Assembly: GCA_038521865.1 (NCBI GenBank)
Contig: JBCBKO010000001.1
Span: 744,001-808,000 of the forward strand
Source: CALBPI01 sp038521865
Lineage (GTDB): Bacteria; Pseudomonadota; Gammaproteobacteria; Steroidobacterales; Woeseiaceae
DNA length: 64,000 bases
Direction: 5' to 3'
Below the pieces are notes generated by a model that was given only the letters and a program-made list of their open reading frames with translations, was not told the origin of the DNA and did not search any database. Each line of letters opens with the position of its first letter. Within the stretch, counting starts at the first letter, position 1. Positions 43,552-52,231 of this stretch are shown in pieces. Position numbers and translations under genes: made by a program.

Positions 43552-45008
43552 TCGGTTCGATAGTTGGGTGCTTCCTTCGTAATCGTGACGTCATGCACAT
43601 GGCTCTCGCGCATGCCCGCACCCGTGATGCGGACAAACTCGGGCTTGGTGCGCATAGCGTCGATATCGGCGCACCCTGTGTACCCCATCGCGGCGCGCAA
43701 TCCACCCATCAGCTGATGTACGATGCCTACCATGGAACCTTTGTAGGGAACTCGACCTTCGATACCTTCGGGCACGAGCTTCTCAAGCTCGTCCGTCGTG
43801 TCCTGAAAATAGCGATCGGAAGATCCTTGCGCCATCGCGCCCAGCGAGCCCATCCCCCGATAGGACTTGTAGGACCGGCCTTTGAAGAGCTCGACCTCGC
43901 CCGGGGACTCCTCGGTGCCTGCGAACAGACTGCCGACCATGATGGCGTAGGCACCTGCGGCGACTGCCTTGGCCAAGTCTCCTGAGTAGCGAACACCACC
44001 ATCAGCAATCAGAGGCACATCTTTTGCTTTGAGCGCGTCTGCCACCTCAGCCACCGCGCTGATCTGCGGCACACCGACTCCAGCCACTATCCGTGTGGTA
44101 CAGATAGAGCCAGGGCCGATACCGACTTTCACACAGTCGGCACCCGCATCCACCAGAGCCAGCGCTGCATCAGCCGTCACGATATTGCCGGCGACAATCT
44201 GTGCATCTGGATAGTGCTGACGAATCCAGGCGACTCGATCGAGAACTCCTTTCGAATATCCGTGTGAAGTATCCACGACCAGAACATCCGCGCCTGCCGC
44301 CATCAACTGGGCGACGCGCTCTTCGGTATCGCCGCCTGTACCAACAGCAGCGCCCACTCGAAGCGCACCACGCACGTCCTTGCAAGCCCTCGGAAAATCG
44401 GTTGCCTTCTGAAAGTCTTTCGCCGTGATCATACCCTTGAGCTGGAAGCTATCATCGACAACGAGCACCTTTTCGATTCTGTGCTTATGCAACAGCAACA
44501 GCACTTCCTCGTCCGGCGCGCCTTCTCGGACCGTCACGAGACGCGCTTTCGGGGTCATCACAGTCGACACCGGCGCCTCCAGTTGCGTCTCGTAGCGAAG
44601 GTCGCGGTTGGTCACGATGCCGACCGTTTCGTTGCCGTCGACAACCGGTACACCGGAGATATTTTTCGCGCGGGTGAGTGCCAGCACTTCCCTGATCGTC
44701 ATCGTCGGCCCAACGGTAATAGGGTCGCTGATGATGCCGCTCTCGTATTTCTTCACAATGCGGACTTGGCGAGCCTGCTCCGCGGGCGTCATGTTCTTGT
44801 GGATGATGCCCATGCCGCCTTCTTGTGCGAGGGTGATCGCGAGTCTCGACTCGGTCACTGTGTCCATCGCTGCCGACAGCAACGGGACGTTAAGGCTAAT
44901 TGAGCGAGTCAGTCGGGTTGCGAGCGAAACCTCTCTTGGTAGCACCTCGGAGTATGCCGGTTGCAACAGAACGTCGTCGAAGGTCAGCGCTTCCTTGGCG
45001 ATTCTCAT
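43548..45008 (-). CDS. guaB: IMP dehydrogenase
   Basis: GuaB oxidises IMP to XMP, the first step to guanine nucleotides. The 486 residues match the family. It opens RIAKEALTFDDVLLQPAYSEVLP, has two CBS domains (about 95-205), and carries the catalytic Cys loop GIGPGSICTTRIVAG and the flap GSLGAMAQGSSDRYF. ATG 45008 has GGAG 7 nt upstream. It is coupled to guaA downstream and divergent from xseA. Confidence 0.97.
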   Translation of the reverse strand: MRIAKEALTFDDVLLQPAYSEVLPREVSLATRLTRSISLNVPLLSAAMDTVTESRLAITLAQEGGMGIIHKNMTPAEQARQVRIVKKYESGIISDPITVGPTMTIREVLALTRAKNISGVPVVDGNETVGIVTNRDLRYETQLEAPVSTVMTPKARLVTVREGAPDEEVLLLLHKHRIEKVLVVDDSFQLKGMITAKDFQKATDFPRACKDVRGALRVGAAVGTGGDTEERVAQLMAAGADVLVVDTSHGYSKGVLDRVAWIRQHYPDAQIVAGNIVTADAALALVDAGADCVKVGIGPGSICTTRIVAGVGVPQISAVAEVADALKAKDVPLIADGGVRYSGDLAKAVAAGAYAIMVGSLFAGTEESPGEVELFKGRSYKSYRGMGSLGAMAQGSSDRYFQDTTDELEKLVPEGIEGRVPYKGSMVGIVHQLMGGLRAAMGYTGCADIDAMRTKPEFVRITGAGMRESHVHDVTITKEAPNYRTE

Positions 45009-45040
45009 GACACTCTCCAAAACTTGGGGGTTAACCCGCC

Positions 45041-45069
45041 ATAATACCGCGAATAGACCATTGAAGTCA
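45041..45069 (-). promoter_or_regulatory. Putative guaB promoter
   Basis: On the minus strand TGACTT (45064-45069) and TATTAT (45041-45046) are spaced by 17 nt, a fair sigma-70 match, about 33 nt upstream of the guaB ATG. It lies in the 101-nt divergent gap with xseA. Confidence 0.55.
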
Positions 45070-45109
45070 CCGCGTTTCGCATCTTGCGTTCAGCAGATAC
45101 CCTTCCGTT

Positions 45110-46477
45110 ATGCGCATAGATTTCACACAGGCATCGGGCCAAGTCTGGCAGGTTAGTGACCTCAACCGTGAGGTTCGAAGTCTGCTCGAGAGTGGATTCG
45201 GCACTGTGTGGGTAGAGGCGGAAATATCCAACCTCGCACGCCCAGCCTCCGGCCATCTCTACTTCAGTCTGAAAGACCCGAGCGCACAACTGCGTGCTGC
45301 GTTCTTTCGACAGCGCCAACGCGGCAGCGTTCGTGGGCTCGCCAACGGCGATCAGGTATTGGTGCGTGGGCGCCTCAGCCTGTATGAACCTCGTGGGGAC
45401 TATCAACTGATCGTCGAGCATCTTGAGCCGGCCGGTGAAGGTGCACTACGTCGTGCATTCGAGCTACTGAAGCGCAAACTCGCCGACGAAGGTTTGTTCG
45501 CTGATTCGCTTAAGCAGGCATTGCCGACCCTGCCATCGCGCATCGGTGTCATCACATCGCCGTCCGGTGCGGCTGTGCAGGACGTGCTCAAGGTACTGCG
45601 CCGCAGAATGCCGTCGATTCCCGTGAGAATTTATCCGGCCAGCGTACAGGGCGCCGAGGCACCAGCGGCCCTGCGCGACGCGTTGCAACGGGCCAGTGCA
45701 CAAGGCGCCTGTGATGTGCTGCTTCTGGTTCGCGGTGGCGGCTCGATCGAGGATCTCGCTGCATTCAACGATGAGGCACTGGCGCGTCTGATTGTTGACT
45801 GCAAAATCCCGGTGATCACAGGCGTAGGTCATGAGACCGATACCACCATTGTTGATTTCGTGGCGGACAAAGCAGCGCCAACGCCAAGTGCAGCAGCCGA
45901 AATCGCAACACCTGATGGGGCCGCGCTGCGCGGGCAACTCAGCACGTTGCAGCGAAGGCTGACCAACGCACAACAGCGCAGACACCACGCCGATGCACAA
46001 CGCCTGGACTTCCTCGCAAGAAGACTGGGACTTGCTGGGCCTAGCGCTCGTCTCAAGATGCAGAGTGAGCGCCTGAACGTCGCACGACAACGTTTGCCAC
46101 AGAGCTTGAGGCAACTCGTTGCTCAACGCCGTCAGCGCGTCGCGGTATTGGTCGCACAACTGATTGCGCAGCAGCCAGGTGTTCGCGTTCGCGCGCAGCG
46201 TCGACGCCTCGAGCACGCAACAGTCCTCTTGCGAACCGCCCAGTCTCAGCGTCTGGAGCGGTTGCGCACCCGGCTGAGCGTCGTCGCGACGCATCTGAAC
46301 GCCATCAGCCCCCTGGCGACACTGGAACGCGGCTACGCGATCGTGCGAGACGAACACGGCACAGCGCTGCACAGGGCCGAGCAAGTCCGCACAGGGTCAA
46401 AGGCGGAGGTGTTGATGTCCGGGGGACGCTTTGAAGCTACAGTGAGCCGGGTTGTGTCGAGCGAGACGGACGATTAA
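45110..46477 (+). CDS. xseA: Exodeoxyribonuclease VII large subunit
   Basis: XseA with XseB degrades single-stranded DNA to short oligonucleotides. The 455 residues begin with an OB-fold (VSDLNREVRSLLESGFGTVWVEAEISN). The conserved catalytic core follows (RIGVITSPSGAAVQDVL; LLVRGGGSIEDLAAFNDE; PVITGVGHETDTTIVDFVAD), then a long coiled coil (about 270-400) and the C-terminal GYAIVRDEHG. Divergent from guaB, as in most gammaproteobacteria. Its TAA shares TTAA with the convergent dioxygenase stop. xseB is not in the window. Confidence 0.96.
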   Translation: MRIDFTQASGQVWQVSDLNREVRSLLESGFGTVWVEAEISNLARPASGHLYFSLKDPSAQLRAAFFRQRQRGSVRGLANGDQVLVRGRLSLYEPRGDYQLIVEHLEPAGEGALRRAFELLKRKLADEGLFADSLKQALPTLPSRIGVITSPSGAAVQDVLKVLRRRMPSIPVRIYPASVQGAEAPAALRDALQRASAQGACDVLLLVRGGGSIEDLAAFNDEALARLIVDCKIPVITGVGHETDTTIVDFVADKAAPTPSAAAEIATPDGAALRGQLSTLQRRLTNAQQRRHHADAQRLDFLARRLGLAGPSARLKMQSERLNVARQRLPQSLRQLVAQRRQRVAVLVAQLIAQQPGVRVRAQRRRLEHATVLLRTAQSQRLERLRTRLSVVATHLNAISPLATLERGYAIVRDEHGTALHRAEQVRTGSKAEVLMSGGRFEATVSRVVSSETDD

Positions 46478-47067
46478 TCGTCAAACGAGAGTTCGCGCAT
46501 CACGCGGCGGTACCAATCGGTCTCGCCCTCTCGAACGAACACATGGCAGTGATCCATATCGCCACCGTAAATGTGTAACGAGACGGCGGGCGATCGATCG
46601 CACGGATTGGCAATCAAATGATATTCGTAAGGCGGAATAAGGCAGCCCGCACTGCCAATGCCCGCCATGTAGCTGTTTCGCGGCTCGAAACGATACCGAC
46701 CTTCGTCCTCGACGTGCTCCATGAGCTCAAACTGTTGTACGTCGATGGTGCCTGCACAGACACCCTCGACACACCACATGCCAGCGTGGTCGTGGATCGG
46801 CGTGGACTGACAGGCACCCCAGGTCATCGCCACGATCGAGTAGCCACGCTCCGGATCGCGGTGCAAAAGACGACGCGCATAACGATCTGCTAGTGGGCTC
46901 ATGACACCAACGGGAAGTTCGAACGCATTGGTCCGGATCATCCGGCAAAGCTCGTTCTTGATGGCATCTGTGATTGCGGACTCGCCATCCAACATGACCG
47001 CCTCGTCGATCAAGGCGACGAGCGGCTGGAGTCCTGGATGCAGGAGTTTGTCGGTTGCAGCAACCAT
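46474..47067 (-). CDS. Cysteine dioxygenase type I
   Basis: The protein has 197 residues of the cupin fold. Cysteine dioxygenase oxidises L-cysteine to cysteine sulfinate with Fe(II). The iron-binding His cluster is in STPIHDHAGMWCVEGVCAG (HxH), with the third His in IPPYEYHLIANP and the Tyr-His region SLHIYGGDMDHCHVF. 3-Mercaptopropionate dioxygenase is an alternative that the sequence alone cannot exclude. It lies 63 nt downstream of the MetX-family gene on the same strand, which suggests a sulfur amino acid context. Confidence 0.88.
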   Translation of the reverse strand: MVAATDKLLHPGLQPLVALIDEAVMLDGESAITDAIKNELCRMIRTNAFELPVGVMSPLADRYARRLLHRDPERGYSIVAMTWGACQSTPIHDHAGMWCVEGVCAGTIDVQQFELMEHVEDEGRYRFEPRNSYMAGIGSAGCLIPPYEYHLIANPCDRSPAVSLHIYGGDMDHCHVFVREGETDWYRRVMRELSFDD

Positions 47068-47130
47068 TCGAAGATCATAGCAAATACCACCTGATCACCG
47101 AGGCAAAAACTCTCGACTTTTTCGTACTGA

Positions 47131-48240
47131 TCACTGGCTAGCGAACCATTCTCCGATGACGGGGCGGAAGCGATCCATATCAACCAGGAACGAGTCGTGC
47201 CCCTGCAGAGAAGGCAGCACTTCGAATTTGACCTCGCTACCAGCGGCCCGCAATGCGTCCGCCAGCTCCTGCTGCTGGAACACGGGAAACAGGATGTCGG
47301 TGGTCACGCCGATAACAAGTGCCTTGGACAAGTCGGTACGGGCGACGCCCGTGGCAACCGAGCCGCCGTAGTCTGCTGCATCAAACAAGTCCATGGCGCG
47401 CGAGAGGTAGAGGTAGCAATTTGGATCGAAATCGCCAGTGAATTTCTCCGCATGTGCCTGAAGGTAACTCTCCACTTCGAAGTCGATACAAAACGCATCG
47501 TTGCTACGCCGCTCCGCAGATACACGCTCTCTGCCGAAACGCGTCAGCCATTCCTGTGCTGACCGATAAGAAATCATGCCGAGCTTGCGCGCCATCTTCA
47601 TGCCGGAAACAGGCCCAACGCCGCGATATCTGCCCTCTTCCCAGTCAGGGTCACGGCGCACCATCTCGCGCTGCAAGGACCGAAGCGCAATTGCAAACGG
47701 CGCTGCACGCGCTGCCGAAGAAACCGAGACGAGGCGCTCCACTCGCTCCGGGTATCGCATTGCGAAGGCAAGTGCCGTCATGCCGCCCATCGAACACCCA
47801 ACCGCCGTGTGAACGCGCCGAACCCCCAAAACGTCGAGCACCAACGCGCTGCCTACCGCAAGATCCTCAAGCGAAAGAACAGGAAAATCAATCTGATACG
47901 GACTTTTCTTAACCGGGTCTATACTCGCCGGACCCGTGGAACCGAAACAACTGCCTAGCGAGTTGACGCACACTACGAAGAATCGATCTGTATCGATCGG
48001 TCGTGCGGGTCCAATCATGGGCTCCCACCACCCCGGCGAAGGGTCCGCAGGCGATGAGGCCGCGTGCGCTGATGGCGATAAACCGGTGAACACTACCACG
48101 CAGTTGCTGGCGCGCTCGTTGAGCTGACCCCATGTCTCGTAGGCTAATTCGGCCTGCCGTAGCGCACCGCCACGATGAAATCCCAGCGCAGTAGTGACGG
48201 AAAGCGTCTTCCGCGCTCCGGCAGGCCTATTCGAGCTCAT
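47131..48240 (-). CDS. metX: MetX-family O-acyltransferase, probably serine O-succinyltransferase
   Basis: The protein has 369 residues of the alpha/beta hydrolase fold. The nucleophile is in VGCSMGGMTALA, and the Asp and His are in the C-terminal region (TTDILFPVF; LQGHDSFLVD). The family makes O-acetyl- or O-succinyl-homoserine, or O-succinylserine. The stretches TGLSPSAHAA, GWWEPMIGPARPIDTDRFF and CVNSLGSCFGSTGP resemble the xanthomonad members assigned as serine O-succinyltransferase. Homoserine acetyltransferases have 'TGDQHVA' and 'CSNVLGGC' there. The cysteine dioxygenase downstream fits cysteine metabolism. Family membership is sure; the exact substrate is inference. Confidence 0.88.
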   Translation of the reverse strand: MSSNRPAGARKTLSVTTALGFHRGGALRQAELAYETWGQLNERASNCVVVFTGLSPSAHAASSPADPSPGWWEPMIGPARPIDTDRFFVVCVNSLGSCFGSTGPASIDPVKKSPYQIDFPVLSLEDLAVGSALVLDVLGVRRVHTAVGCSMGGMTALAFAMRYPERVERLVSVSSAARAAPFAIALRSLQREMVRRDPDWEEGRYRGVGPVSGMKMARKLGMISYRSAQEWLTRFGRERVSAERRSNDAFCIDFEVESYLQAHAEKFTGDFDPNCYLYLSRAMDLFDAADYGGSVATGVARTDLSKALVIGVTTDILFPVFQQQELADALRAAGSEVKFEVLPSLQGHDSFLVDMDRFRPVIGEWFASQ

Positions 48241-48305
48241 ATCAGTACGCGGCTAAAGAGTGCGGTCGTTCGTGTCGCTCGCGTTTCGCAACGAAATAGT
48301 CGACC

Positions 48306-48857
48306 TCAGAGGAAACGCTTCGCCAATCCAAGGAGACCATCAACGGCGGATTTATCCTTGTCTTTGTCCAGAAACGCGCCCAGCAACCCTGCAGCAGGTG
48401 ACTGCTGTTGGCCACCGCCCAGCAGCGCACTCAGCGCGCCGCCCTTGCTTTCCTTGCTAAGCGTACCCATCGCCATCGTGGCGACCATCGGCAGCATCTT
48501 TTTCAAAACCGTGGTGTCCAGGCCGGTACTCGCGGCCGCCTCGGATGCGACTTTCCGACTGACATCCTTACTGCCCAGCAGATGAGCGAGGATGCCGTTT
48601 CCGTCCGAAATCGCATCGTCTGCCGTGACTTTTTCCGGCTGCTCGACATAGCGGTCATGACCGCCTGTCTGGATTGCACCGAGCAACGCCTCAAGACCGT
48701 TCGGCTTCTCAACGTTTTTCTTCATGCCCTCTGTGAGCGCCGGCAGCAAGTGCGCGATCGCTGCTCCGGCTTGGCCTTCATTCAAGTTAAGGCTGCCGGC
48801 GACCTGCTTCACCAAACCGCCATTGTTTGCTTTAAGGATGGTCTCAAGAATACTCAT
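48306..48857 (-). CDS. DUF937 domain protein
   Basis: The protein has 183 residues. The helical repeats of DUF937 are clear: MSILETILKANNGGLVKQVA, AIAHLLPALTEGMKKN, and GILAHLLGSKDVSRKVASEA followed by TVLKKMLPMVATMAMG. The C-terminus is Gly/Ala/Lys-rich (ALLGGGQQQSPAAGLLGAF). There is no signal peptide. The role of the family is unknown; YidB is an E. coli relative. Confidence 0.83.
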   Translation of the reverse strand: MSILETILKANNGGLVKQVAGSLNLNEGQAGAAIAHLLPALTEGMKKNVEKPNGLEALLGAIQTGGHDRYVEQPEKVTADDAISDGNGILAHLLGSKDVSRKVASEAAASTGLDTTVLKKMLPMVATMAMGTLSKESKGGALSALLGGGQQQSPAAGLLGAFLDKDKDKSAVDGLLGLAKRFL

Positions 48858-48953
48858 CGTTTCTACTCCCCAACTGAAACGTTAAACCGGCGTAATGGTA
48901 GCACGCCAGATACCATTGGGATGCTATCGGCGCATGCTGTGCAAATCGATTTC

Positions 48954-50345
48954 CTACGAGCGTTTCACGTGTTTCATCAGACGCTTACGCTTGGCTTCCT
49001 GACGTGGTGTCAACTTATTCCGTCGTCCCTCATACGGATTTTTCCCGGACTTCAGTTGCAACCGAACCGGTGTTCCACGCAGATCGAAGCGCTTACGGAA
49101 GTGACCGATCAGGTAACGGCGATACGCCGCAGCCAGTCGCTCAGCCTGATTACCGTGAATCACGATGACCGGGGGATTGCGCCCACCCTGGTGGGCATAT
49201 CGCAAGCGCGGACGACGCCCGCGGGTCATCGGTGGTGGGTGTGCGGTTACCGCGGCCTCAAGGCTATCTGTCAGCTCTGCGGTAGGCAGGGTTCTGCAAG
49301 CCGCCGCGTGAACCCTGTCCACCTCTCGCATCAGTTTCCCGACACCGGAACCATGCAGCGCCGAAATAAAGTGGCGTGGCGCAAATTCGGTGAAGCCCAC
49401 CTTTCTCTCCAGAGTATCGTGCGCTTCACGACGCTGGTCACCGCTTAGCCCATCCCACTTGTTGAGGGTCACAATCAGCGCTTTACCCTGCTCGATAATC
49501 AAACTCAGCAGCGACACATCCTGATCGGTGACACCTTCCCGCGCATCGAGAACCATGATTGCCACGTTGCTTTTCTCAAGTGCCTGCAGCGTCTTGATGA
49601 TGCTGAACTTCTCAATCGCCTCTCTGACCTTTCCGCGCCGTCGAACGCCTGCGGTATCAATCAGCGTGTAGGGTTTGCCGCTATGCTCAAATGGGACGGA
49701 CACGCTATCTCGAGTCGTTCCGGGTCGATCATAGGCCACGAGTCGATCTTCACCGATAAGACGGTTGATCAGCGTCGATTTTCCAACATTGGGTCGCCCG
49801 ACGACGCTGACCGTGACACCGTTGTCGGCATCGGAGTCGACCTCCTCACTCACCGGAGGGCACAACTCGAGCACAAGATCCATGAGCGCCGATACGCGAT
49901 CACCGTGCGCCGCAGAAATCACCGCCGGTTCGCCCAGACCCAGCGCGTGGAAGTCCGCTCCTGCTGATGTGCTATCCAGCCCCTCCGCCTTGTTGATGGC
50001 GAGCACGAGATTGTCCGCGCGCTTGCGCAGCATGCTTGCGATTTCCTCGTCACCGGCAAGAAGGCCATCTCGAGCATCGGCGAGAAACACCACGACATCC
50101 GCTTCGTCGATCGCGGCAAGCGCCTGTTCCTGCATGAGTGATTCGATGCCATCACTCGCTCCGGCGAGACCGCCAGTGTCGACGACCAGGTAAGGCCGCG
50201 GACCTACTTTGCCAAAACCGTATTGGCGATCGCGTGTCAGACCTGCATAGTCAGCGACAAGCGCATCGCGGGTCTTGGTCAAGCGGTTAAAGAGTGTGGA
50301 CTTGCCGACGTTCGGCCGACCGACCAGTGCAACCACCGGCAGCAT
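48954..50345 (-). CDS. der: Ribosome biogenesis GTPase Der
   Basis: Der (EngA) has two tandem GTPase domains and acts in 50S assembly. The 463 residues show G1 motifs GRPNVGKSTLFN (residue 8) and GRPNVGKSTLIN (about 183), with DTGGLAG and DTAGVRRRG as G3 and NKAEG/NKWDG as G4. The C-terminal KH-like domain ends in a basic tail (QEAKRKRLMKHVKRS). It starts 2 nt after bamB ends, the usual order in this group. Confidence 0.97.
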   Translation of the reverse strand: MLPVVALVGRPNVGKSTLFNRLTKTRDALVADYAGLTRDRQYGFGKVGPRPYLVVDTGGLAGASDGIESLMQEQALAAIDEADVVVFLADARDGLLAGDEEIASMLRKRADNLVLAINKAEGLDSTSAGADFHALGLGEPAVISAAHGDRVSALMDLVLELCPPVSEEVDSDADNGVTVSVVGRPNVGKSTLINRLIGEDRLVAYDRPGTTRDSVSVPFEHSGKPYTLIDTAGVRRRGKVREAIEKFSIIKTLQALEKSNVAIMVLDAREGVTDQDVSLLSLIIEQGKALIVTLNKWDGLSGDQRREAHDTLERKVGFTEFAPRHFISALHGSGVGKLMREVDRVHAAACRTLPTAELTDSLEAAVTAHPPPMTRGRRPRLRYAHQGGRNPPVIVIHGNQAERLAAAYRRYLIGHFRKRFDLRGTPVRLQLKSGKNPYEGRRNKLTPRQEAKRKRLMKHVKRS

Positions 50346-50347
50346 CG

Positions 50348-51526
50348 TCAGTCACCATCGTTGCGGCGGACCTGGAAGCCAGCGAACTGGCCCTCCACTG
50401 TCTGCACATAAAGTGTCTCGCCCATCACGTAGGGACGCATAATGATCGCCCCTTCTCCGACACGCACTCGCCCAGCAAGCACGCCAGTACGCGCGCTCAG
50501 GAAGTGGAGATAGCCTTCAAAATCACCGACAACGACATACTCCCCAAACACAACCGGAGCAGTGAGCTTGCGGCGCAAAAAATCGTCGCTGCTCCATTCC
50601 TGGGCCCCATTATTGCGACCCAACGCCATCACTCGATCGTTATCCAGCGTGATATACACTTTGGCGTAGTCCAAACCTACGCCGGCGTAGCTCGACAAAT
50701 CACGAGCCCATAACGGCTGGCCGGACTCAGCCGCCACCGCCGCCGTTCGTGATTGAAAGCCAGTCATATACAAGTCATTGCCGAGCGCTGCGATGGCACC
50801 ATCGGAGTCGACCATGCGCTCGATGTCTGTGCGCCCGGCCGGTATGCCCAGAGGTAATTCCCAGGCGATTTCGCCGGTGAGCATATTGGCCGCGACGATC
50901 CGTCCGTTATCGAACCCGGAAACCACCAGTTCACCGGAGATGACGGGCTCGCTGACTCCGCGTTGGGTCAAGGCCGGTACCGGCTGTTCCACGAACCACT
51001 GCTCAGAGCCACTTCGCCCATCCAGTGCCAACAGGCGGCCGTCGACCGTTCTTAGAAAAACACGATTGGCGCCCAGTATCGGTGCAGCAAGAACTTCACC
51101 GGAGATATCCCGCTCCCACAGGACCTCGCCGTCCGCCGCATTTAGCGCGATGATGCCGCCATCGCGCCCTGCAACGATGACGCGCCCATCGCCTACGCCG
51201 GGACCGGCGGAAAGCAATTCGCCAACTTTACGCCGCCAAACGCGTTTCGAACTCTCGGCGTCGTATGCGGATACCTCACCCTCCGCATTGGCGATAAACA
51301 CCCGACTACCGTCACCGACGGGTCGAAGCGCGAGCCGCAATCGCTCACCGCTATCACCGACGCCCGTCGATAGGACCCGCTTGAGCTCAACGGATGGCGT
51401 GAACTCGGCGATCGGTGTGGGCGGCTCCGCGACCTCGTCATCGTCACCGAAAATCGAGCACGCCGACAGTGTGACACCAGCGGCACCGATCATCAGGCAA
51501 CGAAAAACGCGTGGAAATCGGATCAC
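50348..51526 (-). CDS. bamB: Outer membrane protein assembly factor BamB
   Basis: BamB is a beta-propeller lipoprotein of the BAM complex. The 392 residues have a lipobox at VTLSAC (Cys23), followed by eight PQQ-like repeats, for example VSAYDAESSKRVWRRKVG, IIALNAADGEVLWERDI and LLALDGRSGSEQW. The GTG at 51526 overlaps the yfgM stop as GTGA. It is followed at once by der. Confidence 0.95.
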   Translation of the reverse strand: MIRFPRVFRCLMIGAAGVTLSACSIFGDDDEVAEPPTPIAEFTPSVELKRVLSTGVGDSGERLRLALRPVGDGSRVFIANAEGEVSAYDAESSKRVWRRKVGELLSAGPGVGDGRVIVAGRDGGIIALNAADGEVLWERDISGEVLAAPILGANRVFLRTVDGRLLALDGRSGSEQWFVEQPVPALTQRGVSEPVISGELVVSGFDNGRIVAANMLTGEIAWELPLGIPAGRTDIERMVDSDGAIAALGNDLYMTGFQSRTAAVAAESGQPLWARDLSSYAGVGLDYAKVYITLDNDRVMALGRNNGAQEWSSDDFLRRKLTAPVVFGEYVVVGDFEGYLHFLSARTGVLAGRVRVGEGAIIMRPYVMGETLYVQTVEGQFAGFQVRRNDGD

Positions 51527-52173
51527 GAGGTCTCGTCAACCTCGGCTACCGGAAGTGCAGCACGCTTCATGCGCAGCATCGTCGCGTCAATCACCGGAGG
51601 ATCGCCGGGCTCATTCAGCGCCTGTGTGTACGCGTCGCGCGCCTCAACCAGCAGTCCCTGAGCGCGCAAGACATCCCCGCGGATCTCATTGACCAGCGAG
51701 GCGTAGTTCGCGTCGTTGATCGTCTCAAGCGTTGCAAGCGCGCTGTCGGGATCGTCGCGATACAACTGCACGCGAGCGAGGCGAAGTCCGATCATCGCGT
51801 GTTCCGGCATACCCTTGGATCTAGCATATACATCCGTAAGGACCGTCTGAGCCTCTTCGGTCTCACCGCGTTGTACATGCAAGGCGGCCAACTGAAGCTG
51901 CCCCTGAACCACGTAAGGCGATTCGGCATGATCATCACGCAGCGAATTCACCGCCTGCGTGAGCAAGGTCAGGTCGGAAGCGCTTGCCGCCTCAGCGGCC
52001 TTGTCGAACTGAATACTCGCGGCTTGTGCTGCGGCCAGCTCGCTTGCCTGCCAGTAATTCCAGCCGAACAGGCCTGCGCCGCCCAACACGACGCCAGCGA
52101 TGATCGACGTGCCATTCTCGGCCCACCACGCTTTTAGGCGCTCGACTTGTTGATCTTCTGTGAGGTCTTCCAC
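51523..52173 (-). CDS. yfgM: YfgM family TPR protein
   Basis: YfgM is an inner-membrane ancillary chaperone that interacts with PpiD and SecYEG in E. coli. The 216 residues start DLTEDQQVERLKAWWAENG, have one transmembrane helix (TSIIAGVVLGGAGLFGWNYW, about 22-41) and then a periplasmic TPR-like part. It lies between hisS and bamB, as in most gammaproteobacteria. A candidate promoter (TAGAAT at 52200-52205 on the minus strand, weak TTTCGA 17 nt upstream) may serve yfgM-bamB-der. Confidence 0.92.
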   Translation of the reverse strand: MEDLTEDQQVERLKAWWAENGTSIIAGVVLGGAGLFGWNYWQASELAAAQAASIQFDKAAEAASASDLTLLTQAVNSLRDDHAESPYVVQGQLQLAALHVQRGETEEAQTVLTDVYARSKGMPEHAMIGLRLARVQLYRDDPDSALATLETINDANYASLVNEIRGDVLRAQGLLVEARDAYTQALNEPGDPPVIDATMLRMKRAALPVAEVDETS

Positions 52174-52231
52174 TTTCTCTCTCGACGCAAAAGCCGCGTA
52201 TTCTAGCCTTTGCGGGCCACTTTCGAAACGT

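Noticed and set aside
45464..46384. 306-residue open frame on the minus strand
   Set aside because: It is antisense to xseA, which has all its conserved motifs; the Cys-rich translation looks non-coding.
48241..48305. Possible SAM riboswitch or SahR-like leader upstream of the metX-family gene
   Set aside because: The gap is only 65 nt and no conserved riboswitch helices or clear palindrome could be drawn.
48408..49448. 346-residue open frame on the plus strand
   Set aside because: It runs antisense across the DUF937 gene and into der; no domain is seen, and both minus-strand genes are well supported.
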